Positions 45,066-58,178 of a stretch of DNA of 64,000 nt are shown in pieces. A program made the position numbers and the translations under genes. A model generated the notes under the pieces. The model did not search any database and had not been told where the DNA came from. It was given only the letters and a program-made list of their open reading frames with translations. Source of the stretch: Symbiodinium kawagutii. Lineage: Eukaryota > Sar > Dinophyceae > Suessiales > Symbiodiniaceae. The stretch's first letter is position 1. The number at the start of each line of letters is the position of its first letter. The stretch spans positions 243,625-307,624 of the forward strand of contig VSDK01004685.1 in the NCBI GenBank assembly GCA_009767595.1. Reading direction: 5' to 3'.

Positions 45066-45079
45066 CTGAGGACGCCCAG

Positions 45080-45246
45080 GGGTTGATGATGGTTGGATAT
45101 CGTTGGTGGGTGATGATGGTTGTGGTTGGTGGGTGATGGTGGTTGTGGTTGGTGGGTGATCATGATTGTGGTTGGTGGGTGATGGTGGTTGTGGTTGGGG
45201 GGTGATCATGGTTGTGGTTGGTGAGTGATGATGGTCGTGGGTGGTG
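45080..45246. repeat. G/T-rich minisatellite (ggttggtgggtgatggtggttgtg)
   Basis: About seven units of 23-24 bp right of the exon candidate 44939-45065; TGGTTG polarity. Confidence 0.9.
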
Positions 45247-46883
45247 CTTGTGCTGGGCCTTCGGAAACCCACCAGCGGTATCACAACACATTCTAGGAAT
45301 ACACACGCCCTTTGCTTGCAGTTACCATGATAGTACGTAGCCAACCCCAAGTAACAATGGTTGAAACCAGCTGGTTCCCCAACATTTTATGGTAACTGGA
45401 AGTACTACATCCTGCTACGAATTCTGGCAGACTACGCAGACTATGGTGTTGTATTCCCCATAGTAGAAGGGAATGGCATTGATGGATCATGGTCCAACAT
45501 ATCCCTTGTTGAGGTTCTTGTCTCTGGTGACATGGTGGGTATGGTTGAGGATTCGTATTCCTCAGACCACTGCCTGGACACAGGGCAGAGCACTTACCGA
45601 TCCCAGTGAGCCAAAAACCCTCAAAACCTCATTTTCCGCTGAGTCCTTCTGAAACTTGAAAAGCTAGGAAGTGTGCATTGAACTGTGAGGGAGGTTAGTG
45701 TGGGGGTTTACTGGGCATTCCAATGAAAAAATCCGGGTGATCCAATGATCTATGGCTTCTACGAACAGCTCCTGTTTCGAAGGACTCTTGTAGCGAATGT
45801 CCTTGTTGAAGCCAACTGAAATCTCGAGGTACCCCTGTTTTACCGTACAAAAATGATTATGGATTGACAGTGGTGAATCAACTGTTTTCAATGAATGACA
45901 CTGGTAAATTGCTAGGGAAAAGAACTATTTGGGAAAACTGATCCGCGATCGTCAACCATAGACTATTTCTTGATCCACATCCATGATCAGAACCATCAGT
46001 GATGATTTCAAATTCAATTTTTCAGGGCTGGCTTCACTCTTCTTACCAGTGCTGGGTTCTGCCCTAGGTTCCATTCATTTTCTAGTTACTTAGTTGATGT
46101 GCCCGCGCCAGACTTCATCAATCACGGAGGCCTGCCAGTGTCCTCCCAGGAACCCGAACAATACAACTCACTCGACAGCATGGGTTGAAATCAATCGTTC
46201 CTGGTTGCAAATTGATTGGTGGAGGTTTCAATCGACTATAGTGACAAAGTGTCCGCTACCTGACACCCCACCCCCATGTAAACCAGATACATCTTCCTGT
46301 CCAAAAAACAACAAAAGGTATGATTCCAACCACCCACTCACCCTCCACTTCATTGGACTGGAATTTTTCAACGTGACACCCAAGCCAACGACTTGGGGAC
46401 GTGGTGACCGGCTCTTGATGATCTACCAACAATGCTTCTGACCCGACAGAGCCACCTGGTTTCTTCATCGTGCGTGTTGATCACACTCAACACCTGGTCA
46501 AGCTGAAAGCTGAGTTCACCCCCAGGGGGCGGGCAATCACCACGGCTGACTGCAGAATGGATCAACCAAGTTCAACCAAAAAGACACTTGATGCTTTTGA
46601 TTTTGCTTCTTGATCGCTACTTTGGGTAACCAAACTGGAAATCATGGCGACCCAATTTTTTGTGGTCAATAAAGGCGCTTACCAGGAATGGTCAAGAAAC
46701 GGTTTGTAAAAATGCTTTCCTGCACAACCTTTGGCGCATCTGTTTGCCTCACATGGTGATGTGCAACGATCAGAGATGATGACATGTCAAATCACCTGAC
46801 ACGACACAACAGCACTTGAAAATATGTTGAAATGTGGCGCCTTGGGATCGAAGGTTGACATACATTTAGATTTGTCTTCAGCT

Positions 46884-46958
46884 ACCCTCAAATCATCCAG
46901 TATATTAACCATTTATGGTAGTACACCAAAATTGCGGTCCCCCATTTAAGAAACCACC
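46884..46958 (+). mobile_element. MITE-like family 1 fragment (left end missing)
   Basis: CTCAAATCATCCAGTATATT ... CCCCCATTTAAGAAACCACC: inner and right parts only. Confidence 0.6.
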
Positions 46959-47403
46959 AAATTTGTCTTCGGCCACAGCTGCATTCCAAATCGAATCCTC
47001 GCCAGTCTGGTCTGGCCAATCGATCAATTTTGATTGAAGTCTTGGATCTTTCGGAGAAGCCGTTGTGGTTTGCGGTTCGTAGATCATTGACGTATGAACA
47101 AAACGGGCTTGCCACTTACTTCACAAATTCCTAGTTCAATGCTATTTATGAGCTACATCATAACTCATTTGGCTTACCTTCCAGGTATAGTCATCATCTA
47201 TTGGTTCTTTATGAGCTACATCATAACAACAACTCTTGTGGCTTTTTTCCCCCGTATCATGATAGGCTGTAAGCACCAGGACGTAGTTCTGTTCCTATCA
47301 ACGCTTGTACGATGAGCGAGACCCTCTCACTTGCGAGCTCATCACCAGCACCAGCACGAACAACCGACAACCACAACTCAGCAATGGTAACCCGAGATTT
47401 ATG

Positions 47404-47520
47404 TGGCTATGGGTCAATTTTAACCAACCAATAACGGGGTTTGATAGCCAACCATTTTAAAGGGAAAACTATGGTTAATGATAGGGGAACAAGGGGTACA
47501 GGGTTTTGACCCACAGCCAT
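47404..47520 (+). mobile_element. MITE-like family 3 copy
   Basis: TGGCTATGGGTCAATTTTAA ... GGGTTTTGACCCACAGCCAT. Confidence 0.87.
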
Positions 47521-47724
47521 GTGGATTAATGCAGCCCTGGTTGACCAAAAATCATTAATCAAGGGGCACAGCCATCCCCTAAAAGTGATGCTTCCCCATC
47601 AAAATTCGGGGGACCCCTATAAATTTCAGTTTCATCCTGGGATCTCCTATCCAGTCTCCTTGCATATCACTACCGGTTGGTGGTTTCAACCCCTTGGACA
47701 AAAAAAAGGGTGATATGTGTTCAC

Positions 47725-47882
47725 CGCAGTTCAGCTGTGGTCATCGGCTTGTCGCGAAGCTCTCGCTGTGCGCCTTTCTTCTGGGATCGATGGAAATGTC
47801 TGGGATCGAACTCGCAGCGCCCTTCTTTGAAAGCCCCGCAGAATCCAAGTCCTGGCGTAGAAGCACAACCACCTATGAACAC
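47725..47882 (-). CDS. Gene 2 candidate exon (Cys/His-rich)
   Basis: Reads VFIGGCASTPGLGFCGAFKE, then CEFDPRHFHRSQKKGAQREL and ends MTTAELR. Spaced C and H residues suggest a zinc site, but no standard CCCH spacing is complete. Acceptor ctgccatcag|GTG, donor CTGCG|GTGAAC. The plus strand is also open here (90 codons). Confidence 0.45.
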
Positions 47883-48471
47883 CTGATGGCAGGCGCCCAA
47901 GGTTGGTGGCAAAACTCGGGGGTTTTCAAACGCCTGCTTTCCGAAAGGGTGATGAAAACCCAGTGATTGTGGAAGAATATGAATATGGTTAAGTTATTGT
48001 TTTTTTTTTTTGTGTGTGTGTGTGTGCAGGAAATTGCGACTTTGTTTGGGAGCATTGAAAGCGGTTTTGTTGGTTGTTGGTCAGCCACGACTCAGCAATG
48101 AGTCTCAACGAATTGATCAAAGAGAACACTCCATACGTACAAATAGCTGGGGTTTTCTATCCGTGTCTCGGAAGTACCTTTAGGGTTGTCCATAAATGGT
48201 CGTACCCCCAAGCTCGCCAAATGATCACCATTCATGGAGAAAAAAAACAGCTTTGGGGGCACACCATTTTCTCAGCAACTGCACCGCGAGCTCATGAACG
48301 TACATCAATTGTGGAAACCCATGTTGGTACTGTACATCATCTATCATCTATCCTTCATGATCTTTGGCAAATCATACATGCACGTTGAGCGTAGCAAGAG
48401 AGCATCATCATCTCCGTGACAGCGCGTCAGCAAGCAACATCACCTCATCTTCCCTTTTCTACCCATGTTAC

Positions 48472-48611
48472 TTTCCATGCTTGCAAAACGCACCGGTGGT
48501 TTTGATCCACATCCACTTGTCGACAACCCAACAGTGAATGTACATGGCTTGATGTTTCGCAGTCTCGATGAAACAGTGAACCGTTGGGTTGCCACCGTGG
48601 CAAAAACTTTG
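48472..48611 (-). CDS. Gene 2 candidate exon (W/C/H-rich)
   Basis: QSFCHGGNPTVHCFIETAKH ... YIHCWVVDKWMWIKTTGAFC. The acceptor tgaccatgtttcag|CAA is good; donor GGAAA|GTAACA. Its end phase (2) does not fit the next candidate, so an exon may be missing. Confidence 0.4.
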
Positions 48612-48965
48612 CTGAAACATGGTCAAATATAAGGGGTTGCATGGGTTGATCTCCCTCATAGCTCAAATCACCAACCAACTGCTGGTTATTGTTGGTATCT
48701 CCCCATAGGTCACTGCTTTGAATCGGAAAGAATCAATATATACAGGTCTCCTATATTTGGAAACACGATTCACTGGCACAGGATCCCCTGGTTGAATCCA
48801 TCAGCATTTGCCAGGGTGGAAAACCAGCCCCTTAACCTTCCAGTTACCTCTTTTGGAGGTACCTATCATATAGGTAGTTGGAAAGGTAGGCAGCTAGGAT
48901 CAAATTTCTGGTTCCACTCAACCAAGTGACCAGGGAGTAACCAGGGATGAATCATCGCCATCAAC

Positions 48966-49043
48966 CCAAGCATGGCTCGCCCGCCTGTATTCCCAGGATC
49001 CACGGGGTGGGCCCATGGGCGACGTGGCAACCCGGCCATAGGC
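48966..49043 (-). CDS. Gene 2 candidate exon
   Basis: AYGRVATSPMGPPRGSWEYR then RASHAW; acceptor tgcttcaccag|GCC, donor CTTGG|GTTGAT, phase 0 both ends. GC-rich island in AT-rich sequence. Confidence 0.4.
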
Positions 49044-49350
49044 CTGGTGAAGCAATGAACCGTCAGCCATCACCAACCATCAAAGAACCATCAATTCACC
49101 AATTGTTCATGGTGAAGTTAGTTCGTTAGCACATTGGTTAGTTAGTTTTTCATCTGTTAAACTAACTAACATGGTTTTCTCTATAAAATATGGTGATTTT
49201 ACATTGCTTTGTAAGTTTACCAGAGTGTAGCCATCACTAGCTAATAAACTACATCTAAAGATAGCATATCTATCTGATTCATTCTGATTCTATCTGTCAT
49301 CTATGGCCATCGGCCATTGGATCACAGGCCATCCTTGGGGCCGCCCCCAC

Positions 49351-49415
49351 AGTGGCAGCACCTTCGATGGCACGCAGAGGAGATCTGGAACGTGCCGCCG
49401 TGCCTCGGGTGGATT
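49351..49415 (-). CDS. Gene 2 candidate exon, strand uncertain
   Basis: STRGTAARSRSPLRAIEGAA on the minus strand. The plus strand reads SQAILGAAPTVAAPSMARRG, at least as convincing. Kept because the phases can fit. Confidence 0.2.
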
Positions 49416-49807
49416 CTGAGCGCAACTGAAGCAGGTTTACCTATAAAAACTATGGTGAAAGTTACGAACAACTATGGGCCCGGGATTAACCCCGATTTTT
49501 AGCTTCGTGGATTTTGTAAGCTATGAAAACTATCCGGATTTTTAGCTTCCAGGTTTTAACCTGGTTGCGTGGAAAATCCACCATGCCACCATTTATAGCT
49601 GGTTTTGCTATCAAAGCTATGGTTGATTTTGAGCGCAACCAGGTCGGCAGCCAAAGGTGAACTCACTTCCAACCATCAGCTATGGATTAACTGATGCTGC
49701 TCAACTGCTGGATAACTGGCTGTGCCTGCTGGTGAAGTTCTGTGCTGAAAATACAAGGCCCTTTCCAATGGCAGGTGCTAAAATGTCCCCATGGGTGTTT
49801 CTCGACG

Positions 49808-49977
49808 TAGGGGAACCCCCAAAATGGATGGTATATTCTTGTTAACAATGGTTATTATCAAGGGGAAAATGATCAATATAATGATAGGAGATATACCAGT
49901 TGTAATGGTTGGTTTATTGCTAAAGGTGATTGGTATTGGATGATTTGGGAGGTACCCCCATTTTTGAGAAACTATCC
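49808..49977 (-). mobile_element. MITE-like family 1 copy, reverse, with internal extra sequence
   Basis: Begins AACCCCCAAAATGGATGGTA and ends GGATGATTTGGGAGGTACCC followed by TTTTTGAGAAACTATCC. The middle carries about 70 bp not seen in other copies. Confidence 0.7.
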
Positions 49978-50158
49978 GATGGTATAGGAAACCGCATGCT
50001 TTTTGGACACTGGAAAATCACCAACAAAGAGTCGAGCTGTGGGACTGTTCATCCGTTCTTGGATTGCACAGCTGTTTAGAGGGACAATTCCCACGCACTA
50101 CCGATTCAACAGGGTCCCAGCACTGCAAAACGTGCATCTTGGTAAAGTCATGTAAATG

Positions 50159-50262
50159 GCGGTTTCTCAATACATAGGGGTACCCCCAAATCATCCAACG
50201 TGAGTCACTTATAGTAACAAACCAACCATTTTCAGGGGTAGTCTCATTTTAAGAAATCAGTA
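50159..50262 (+). mobile_element. MITE-like family 1 copy
   Basis: GGCGGTTTCTCAATACATAG to TCTCATTTTAAGAAATCAG, with GGTACCCCCAAATCATCC and AAACCAACCATTTTC inside. Confidence 0.85.
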
Positions 50263-50379
50263 AATCATCTATCAGTGTTGGGGCAAAGCCAATGAGAAGC
50301 CCTGAGCCACGTGCTTCGGCCCATGGTTTCGCATCATAAGATCATCAGGGTCGGCTTCGGTGAATCACCATAAACACAA

Positions 50380-50487
50380 CTGGTTTGGTGGTTGAACCAC
50401 CCGTATGAAAAATATGCGCAAGTCATATTAATCACTACTATGATGATTACTAGGGATAATAAGACATGTTCAAAACCACCAGCCGAA
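50380..50487 (+). mobile_element. MITE-like family 2 copy
   Basis: CTGGTTTGGTGGTTGAACCA ... ACATGTTCAAAACCACCAGC; GTATGAAAAATATGCG inside. Confidence 0.85.
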
Positions 50488-50752
50488 CAACCATGCTTGG
50501 TCTTTATGGTGTCTATCAAACGTGGTTGCGGTGCTCAAAATTTCCGACAACCAATAACTTAGAATTTCTCAGATCTTTATCCAACCACTCTCCACCCATT
50601 CACCCACTGTCTATGGCTGCTTGGTTTTGGTGGATGGATCATGCTCGCCCTCGGCACACCGCTCAGGATCCAGCTGCGTTGCATGTCTGCACAGGATCCG
50701 CTAACATCAACGCTAGATGGTAGGATGTGGCGCTAGCCTTCCATCTCCTTGG

Positions 50753-50915
50753 GGAACACCCAAAAAGGGTGGTTTGTTAGTGGTTAATGATTGTCAACAA
50801 GGGGATAATGGCCAACAATATGGTATATACAAGAGACAGTGGTTGCTTAATTCTCAAAAATGATTCAGATTGGATGGTTTGTGGTACTCTTGTTCTAAGA
50901 AACCACCACATGGCT
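50753..50915 (-). mobile_element. MITE-like family 1 copy, reverse, diverged
   Basis: GGAACACCCAAAAAGGGTGG at the left and GTTCTAAGAAACCACCACAT at the right, with a longer, altered centre. Confidence 0.45.
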
Positions 50916-51398
50916 ATGTCAGTTCGGCCATATTCATTTACTAATTTACTGCAATGTTCAAGGAACATACCACAGATCCGTTGTTCGTTTAGGCAGTCAA
51001 ACCACCAGGTCTTTTTGTATAACCAGTTTACGGACATATCCATATCTATGCCACAGTTCATCCTATGGCCAGGTTCATTCTTGAAGGTGGGTGGTGTCGC
51101 CAAATCTACATGATCACCCTACATCCTGCTTAATCCACATGATGACTGGTGGTCGCTGACCCTTGAACGTGGGTAGTCGCTTAACCATGATGACTGGGAT
51201 CTTCTTGGATGTTCTGCTCAGCCTTGGGCCGCTGAAATCTGACCAGTCGAGCAGTGGGGATGTCCACAGTTCCACCTAGTTGCTTCCGAGCTAGAAATAT
51301 GGTGGTTTCTCAATAGCTAAGATATATAAACCAACAATAGTAGTGGATAATAACCAACAAAAATGGTGGGAAGACAATGGTTAAGTAATCATATTGTG

Positions 51399-51500
51399 GT
51401 TTCTCAATAGCTAGAGGTACCCCCAAATCATCTTTCGCAAATCATTCGTAGTGATAAACCAACCATTTCTTGGGGTTCCTCATTGTGAGAAGCCCCCCAT
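51399..51500 (+). mobile_element. MITE-like family 1 copy
   Basis: TGTGGTTTCTCAATAGCTAG to CCTCATTGTGAGAAGCCCCC. A second partial left end is at 51299-51330. Confidence 0.85.
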
Positions 51501-51574
51501 ATCTGATGGTGCGACCTTCCAGCAGCAGAGTTTCATGGGACACGGTTCCATGCATCCACGTGGCTCAGGTCACA

Positions 51575-51665
51575 TGGACCTTCAGCCAGAACGACCGCGC
51601 CAAACGTCGACCGTGTCTGGTTCTTCGCGAGTCCGCAACGGGATCCGAGGTTTGCATCTCGAACA
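51575..51665 (-). other. GC-rich exon-like island
   Basis: A minus frame MQTSDPVADSRRTRHGRRLA then RSFWLK ends at AAG|GTCCAT. Both strands are open; phase not tested against neighbours. Confidence 0.25.
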
Positions 51666-53529
51666 AATACCCAGCTACTCCATGTATGGTATCTTTACGC
51701 AAACATTTCTTTATAAATGCAAATCTTTCTCAATAAGATAACCAATTTTAGTAGGTTGCCATAGCTATGGAGTGTCTGGGTTTTCTCAGAGTCTCAAGAT
51801 CTGATTGGTTGTCAACTGAAAACAGTACAGTACACTACAGTACGGTCAGAAACAGTTTCCGTAAGTTTTGTCACATGAAAATTGTTTCGTTGCCAGGTCT
51901 GATACGTTTTCTTGAGAACCGAAACTGGCACTGAATGTGTTTTCTATTTTCCAAACATTGCAATTTTTATCCTGTCAATTTTGGAACCTTCAGACCACAC
52001 AATTTGGTTGCTTTATTGGTTGAGGACCGAAACTTGTTAAACTTGTTCTTTCCAAATGATGTTTTTCTGGAACCCAAAGCCGCCATCGCCATGAACTTAT
52101 CCACAACTGAGTTTGCTTGAAAATGACGAATCAACTACTCGGCAACTTGTTTTTCCAATGGTGAATCACCATCCAATTGGTTGGTTCATGATGGTTCCTC
52201 TCTAATGGTGGCAATGGAAAATGCCTAAATGTCAGTACCGCCGATAGCTATTGATAGCTATTGACTGGTCATAACTTCATTGCTTTTGCTTCAACATAGC
52301 CGCACCAACAGCGTCAACCCTAACGTTTGATTTCCCTCATGGTTGATACGCCGTCGATTTTTTCAATGGATGCTCACAACTCGGGCGAACTCCACAGGAA
52401 TTTTCCATGCTTTCAAGCCATGTTGATGCTTCCTTGCGGGGAAAGTCCGACAAAGACCTAGTGAAGCATCCAACAAGGGTGGTGTACCCATCATCCTGCG
52501 TCAATCAACGGATGACCATCGCTAGCTATTCAAGGAAAACTGCAATATTGTCATACTCTTGTGTACCACTGCGCATTTAAGCCGCTTATCAGTTTTTCTA
52601 CAAACAAAATTCTTGCTTTTGACTTTTGGCAGTGATTTGGAGGTGGGATGAGGTGAGAAAGTATCATTTTAGCTGGACGCGCACACACACGCACACATAA
52701 TTCAGCGGCACTGCCAGTTGCAGTAGCTCAAACACATGTTGCCAAGCGTTCCAACACGCAATCAACTGAACCAAGCATTCCAGGTCCTAGAAACCATTTT
52801 GGGGACTGGATTGGGCACATCCTTGGGGTCCAAAGCCATCTTTTTCGGAGCCGCAATCGCCAGCCGCAATCGCTGGTCCTGAGAACCGTTGGTCCATCAC
52901 TTCAAAAATTCCAATGGACCTGTTCCCAACTCAGCTGGGAAAGAACCCTCCTTGGCGTGGAAAACACCTGAAGCAAGAGCAAACACCAGCTATTCACTGA
53001 TGAAATCGCCTGATTTGACTACCACTCACTGAAGTGGCTTATAAACTGGCTTACAAACTGGCCTGTTCACGATACTTCACCTATATACTGCGATCCTCCT
53101 GAACCTCCTTTGCTGTTGCATTATTCTCTTGGGCCTCACCGTGCAAAAGTAGAAACTAACATGCAACAACCATCCCACCGACATCAATTACTACACTTTG
53201 AGCTGGACAGCTACTCCGTGTTGATTGTTAATCCAAAACAAACCACTTGTTACCAGCCATCGGCTGTAGGTCTCGGCTTCCAAACATGTCTACCACTCGT
53301 TCGCTGCCAAAGTCCGGTGCGCCAAGTCGGGTTCGCCGAGCCAAATTTTTGTCACGTGCAAGGCCCTGGATCCAATTGATTCAAGGCATAACTTGAAGCT
53401 CCTGACCCCATCGATGTAAGCATCCCGGCCACTTTGTCTGAGGTGAATGTTTCCCCTTGGGGTAAGCTAACTAGTCAGCATGGATAGAGGAGAGATGTTT
53501 GGGGCGATGCTCCCTTTCAATGTCCTCAA

Positions 53530-54150
53530 GATCCTGAATCTGGTGATATTGTACATATGTACAGATAGTTCATGTGCAATTGTAAATATATACCAATCAT
53601 ATAAAATAGCATATGTAAATTCAACATATGCAATTATGTATACATCTTAATATACACAAATATGTACATAATTATGCAATGCACATATAGATACAAACAT
53701 GATGCAACAGCGACATGTCACATGAATAGTGGATACACATATATATATAACATATATATAATGTATATATCTAAACGCATATGAACACAGAATTACTTTT
53801 ATAATTGATACACACATGAAAACTCCATATCATGTTTTGTTCAAAAACCAACAAACATGCGGTTATCAATCTAGAGAGACAAACAAGCCAAAACTTTGTG
53901 TTGGGCAGAAAATAACGTTGGACCAATACAATTTTGTCCAAAAGCACGACCCATCCACACACAATAAAGGATTTGTTGGATTTGTATGCATTTGCAAAAG
54001 GACACATGTATAATCATATCTAAATATATACATATATCCATATATTATATATATATACATATATCCATAAACAAAAAAAACATATATATATATATATAAA
54101 TAAATATCAATATATTAAGCACACACATATATATATATATAAATTAATCC
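53530..54150. repeat. AT/CA-rich microsatellite region
   Basis: ACATATATGTACATA-type sequence with several pure (AT)n runs. Similar tracts are at 30290-30400, 33120-33430 and 43500-43760. Confidence 0.85.
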
Positions 54151-54341
54151 ACATACGAGACTAGGCAAGCATTTTTGAAGTGACGTGGAGATGAGAAAAC
54201 TACGGACAGATCCGATCCCCGCATGTCGATTTGGAGCAGGACTGAAGCTCAAGGAAGCACTCAGCATCAGTTTATGTTTGGGTACTCAACGGTTCATTTT
54301 GGAGGGTAACAGGCAACAATAGTAGGGAAATATAAGGCTCA

Positions 54342-54342
54342 T

Positions 54343-54375
<33 letters not shown>

Positions 54376-54382
54376 GGATGGC

Positions 54383-54461
<79 letters not shown>

Positions 54462-54471
54462 GTGGTGGATT
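54342..54471. repeat. (GAT/ATG)n microsatellite
   Basis: About 40 trinucleotides with GGCGAT interruptions; open in all frames. Confidence 0.98.
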
Positions 54472-55421
54472 TTGACGGTACGGTACGTGGATCATCATTC
54501 ATGATCTATAAGGTGGAACTGTTGTCGATGATCATTATCCATTTACTTGCTCATCTATGTGGAACATCCGCAAAGAAACGTTCCTTTGCTACCGTTTGGT
54601 TACACCACTCCTGGTGGCTCCTGTACCCTCTCTCTTTAAAGTGATGTATGATGTATGGATACCCCTGGCTCCAAATTGTTCCCAACCAACAGCCACTTGA
54701 AAGTAAAAACATGTGGAAGTAAACCCAGGTCGCAAACCACTCTTGACTTCAGCTCAGGACCGAGGTTACAGCCACAGCTTCGCCAGAGGTCCTGCTGGTG
54801 ACCTCCCGATATGGCTTAAATCACCTGCTACTTGTAGAAAAACAAGCTGGTTTATAACAAGTATAAACAGATCAGAGCTTCCAGGTGACTTAGCTTTATA
54901 GCTTGTGTTTAAACCAGCGCTGTTTTCAGTACCCGGCTGGATCTGCACTGGTCCTGGTTTAGCTCAAAATGCCATTCCCATGCTGATTGGACAGTTACGA
55001 TGACATGCGCTGATACTTTGGTGATCGATGCACAGCTGCGCCACACCAACACAGGAGTCAGCTGAGCTTCTCTGCAAAACAGTGGAAGTTGCAACACTGC
55101 CATTCGAAAAATCCAAGAAATTCATGTCATGAAAGCAATCATATAAAGAATGGCTGGCCCGCAACCATGCGAATATGGTCATTGGTCATGGGAAGCCAAC
55201 AATAAATTCTTTGCATCATGTATACGGACAATGATGGACAATAATCACATGACAATACCAAATATTGAATATAACTAGTATGCTCCCTCTTATCGTTGAC
55301 GCTTATCCCTTGTTGACAACCATTGATTGAACAACAACATTCATTCAGTGCCAAATGTTCACGAAACAAACGCAGTGCTTTCGTCGAAGCGCCAACCATC
55401 TGCAGGCCTCTCACTGCGCAC

Positions 55422-55493
55422 CAATATCCTGCAAGGGTTGGCCAACGTGCCCTTCAGCTGCAGCTTTGCTAAGGGCGTGCTGAACAGTGGCAT
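55422..55493 (-). CDS. Gene 2 candidate exon
   Basis: ATVQHALSKAAAEGHVGQPL then QDI between ccctagcag|AT and GATATTG|GTGCGC; phase 1 start matches the exon at 56944-57028. Confidence 0.4.
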
Positions 55494-55663
55494 CTGCTAG
55501 GGAACACCAGCATCTGCCACCGCGCATGCAACAAAAACACACGGAAGCTGCAACAAAAACTGCTGGGATGTTGTTTCGACTTACACTCATGTATTCTTGA
55601 ACAAACAGCGCAAAGTTATGGAACATTGCAGCACTGCAGCAATATCAAAATTTGCACTTGGGG

Positions 55664-55765
55664 GTTTCTCAAAATAGGGGTAGCCCTAAATCATCCGTTA
55701 TTTACCATTTATAATAATAACCCAGCCATTTTTGGGGGTCCCTATTTCAAGAAACCCCCTTTTGA
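55664..55765 (+). mobile_element. MITE-like family 1 copy
   Basis: GGGGGTTTCTCAAAATAGGG to CCCTATTTCAAGAAACCCCC; the two ends pair over about 20 bp. Confidence 0.87.
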
Positions 55766-56943
55766 TGTAGAAACGCCAATTTGGGTACCTCCATGGACAA
55801 ATCCACATCCCATCGGCACCCAAGCACTTGGATCGCAGTCCGGGCAGTCGTCGGGCTGTGCGACAGCCATACTGTGGCACACCTGGTGATGCAAGGGGTC
55901 ACAACGGGGTTCCAGCGTAAAATGCTTGCCACGTTTTTTTGCAGGTGGGTGACCCAACTCTGATGAGTGTATCATGTCATGATAAGCAGATTTGGTTCGA
56001 GCCATGTATCATGTCATGATACGAACTCTGGAGAATGTAGGCCACGGAAAGCTACTGCAAAGTGGGGATGCGAAAAAAACTCTGAGTAGGCTTCCTTGCT
56101 GACCCCAGCCACTAGTGAAATTGATTGAGGGTGGAGGTGGAGGAGGATGCGACTTCCACAACCCTGGCGGGGCTGATCCTGGCTGCAGCTCGGTGGGAGC
56201 GGTTGTGAATTGGGAACTGACAGTCATGTTGTGGACAAAATGCAGGCCAAAGTGCATGAAGAAAGCACAAGAGATGCCACAGTGCAGCATGAAAATGACT
56301 AAAACAAAGCAAAAAAGGAAATGCCTAGACTCCAATGGGACTGACTGATGAATCCCCTTTGGGGGATGTTCCGCATCAGGATCTTGACCCACAGCCACAT
56401 TATAATAGGGAAAATCAATGCGGTAAGAATGATACTGTTCTATTCACATACATATTCATTAGAAGACAGCCAAAAAACTATCATTGCGCCAAAGCCTACC
56501 AGACCTGAAGTTTCCAGTTCCGTGCATCAGCCAACTTGGGATACCACTCTGGCCACCCATCCACGAACTTGGCGATCTCTGGGATGCCCAACGCAGCAGG
56601 TATTGCTTTCGTGAATCCACTGCGAGATGCATTCAAAGTGGTACCTGGAAGAAATCAGCAGAGTTTGAAGCAGTTTTTTGAATGTTTCATCTCATTTCAG
56701 AAGAAACTTGAGCATCAGTAACCATCGAGCAACGATCCATTAACGATCCATTAACCATCCATTTACCATTGCAAACCATCAGTGAACCGTTGACAATCAA
56801 AATCAACCATGAACTAATCATTAGCCACTATTTTTAACTGATCATTACTGCTCCAAATAATTCTTAATCACTAGTCATGAGCCAATGATTCTTACCAATC
56901 ATCCGCCAGTGATCATGAAAGGTCATGAGTGCCTCCTGATCAC

Positions 56944-57028
56944 CCACGCAGCTTGCGTTGGCGCTGGCGCACTCATGGCCGCAGGGCAATACCCTGACGT
57001 CTTCATCCTTCTCCATGGGCTCCTGGTG
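56944..57028 (-). CDS. Gene 2 candidate exon, RING-like second half
   Basis: HQEPMEKDEDVRVLPCGHEC then ASANASCV. VRxLPCGH is the core of RING-type zinc fingers. Third-position GC is about 80%. A long C tract precedes the acceptor; donor GCGTGG|GTGATC. The plus strand reads a hydrophobic frame with lower third-position GC. Confidence 0.45.
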
Positions 57029-57204
57029 CTTGCTGCTTGCGGGGGGAGGGCATGGACCAAGTGAGCGCAGCCACCATCAACCATCATGAACGATCATGAG
57101 GCATCATGAATGAACATTAGCCACTAGCCATCATTCACCATCATGATTACAATCATTAACCATCATTCACCATCATGTTGCTTAGCATGGTATCCTACTC
57201 GTAC

Positions 57205-57291
57205 AAGGTACGATGCTTCCTGAAGGACTTCCCTGTCGGACGCCCAAAAAGGGGCCTGGCAGATCACGCAAACGGCACATTTCGATGCCAC
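57205..57291 (-). CDS. Gene 2 candidate exon, RING-like first half
   Basis: VASKCAVCVICQAPFWASDR then EVLQEASYL. The acceptor gcccccccgtgcatcgcag|GTG has a strong pyrimidine tract; donor TACCTT|GTACGA. CxxC/CxxCQAPF plus the next exon's LPCGH resemble a split RING. A second frame (GIEMCRLRDLPGPFLG) is open. Confidence 0.4.
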
Positions 57292-58130
57292 CTGCGATGC
57301 ACGGGGGGGCAGCCCTCCATTTCGAGTGTTTCTCAAGCCACAGGGGACCACCAACTCATCCCCAACTAGTCTGTTTTAGATGATCAATAAGTGATTTTAG
57401 GGGTTCCCCAGTTTGAGCAACCCCCAAGATCTACATTACCTGCATTTGGGGATTTCTTAAAATTGGAATATTAACCATCCAAGAAAGGGGTACGTGAATA
57501 GCCCAACCGTTGGACTAGTCTGGTCGTTTGAGGGATGGTGTTTCACTTGAGACGCAGCTGTGCTGCGAACAAAAGGTGTCCGTCACGCTTCGGCCGGGCG
57601 GGCGCCTCCAGCCTAAGGAAAAGGGTCGTTTGTGGGATGTTTACCGGGGTACCATGGCTTTTACCCACAGCCAATTATGTGAATGAAAGTAGAACTATGC
57701 CTTATTCATGCCAAAATCTATTGAGTCGAGGAAAAAAAGTTAGAAACATTTTTTACACTGACACATATACACACACATATGTCATTCTGTTTCTCAACGC
57801 AAAGAACTATTGCTGCTGCTATATATTTCTATTACCATTTTTCCCTGTCCCTCTGTCTCTGTCTCTGCCTCTTTGTCTCTCCCTCTCTCCACATCAAAGA
57901 AACGAACCACGTGCAAAACACACACGGTCACACACTATAATTTCATAAACAGTTCCCACAATGATATGTCTTGTCATTGCAAAAAACAATGAATGTGCAT
58001 ACTTACAGTTGCAGCATCAACATATTTATTCGGGTATGAGCATGCATTTGCGGTATCAATATTCTATAAAAATAAAACAAATAAACTACACAAACACATT
58101 TCTACACATGAAACACACATATGAATCAAT

Positions 58131-58139
58131 GCCACCACC

Positions 58140-58171
<32 letters not shown>

Positions 58172-58178
58172 CAGCGAC
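58131..58178. repeat. (CCA)n(CAA)n microsatellite
   Basis: CCACCACCACCACCACCACC followed by AACAACAACAAC. Confidence 0.97.

Larger units (their letters stand above)
51700..55400. other. Long stretch without supported exon
   Basis: Apart from AT-rich and GAT repeats, only short open frames. A GC-richer part at 52740-53000 has no clear splice-bounded frame. Confidence 0.35.

Noticed and set aside
54272..54644. Poly-M / poly-S / poly-I ORFs
   Set aside because: GAT microsatellite only.
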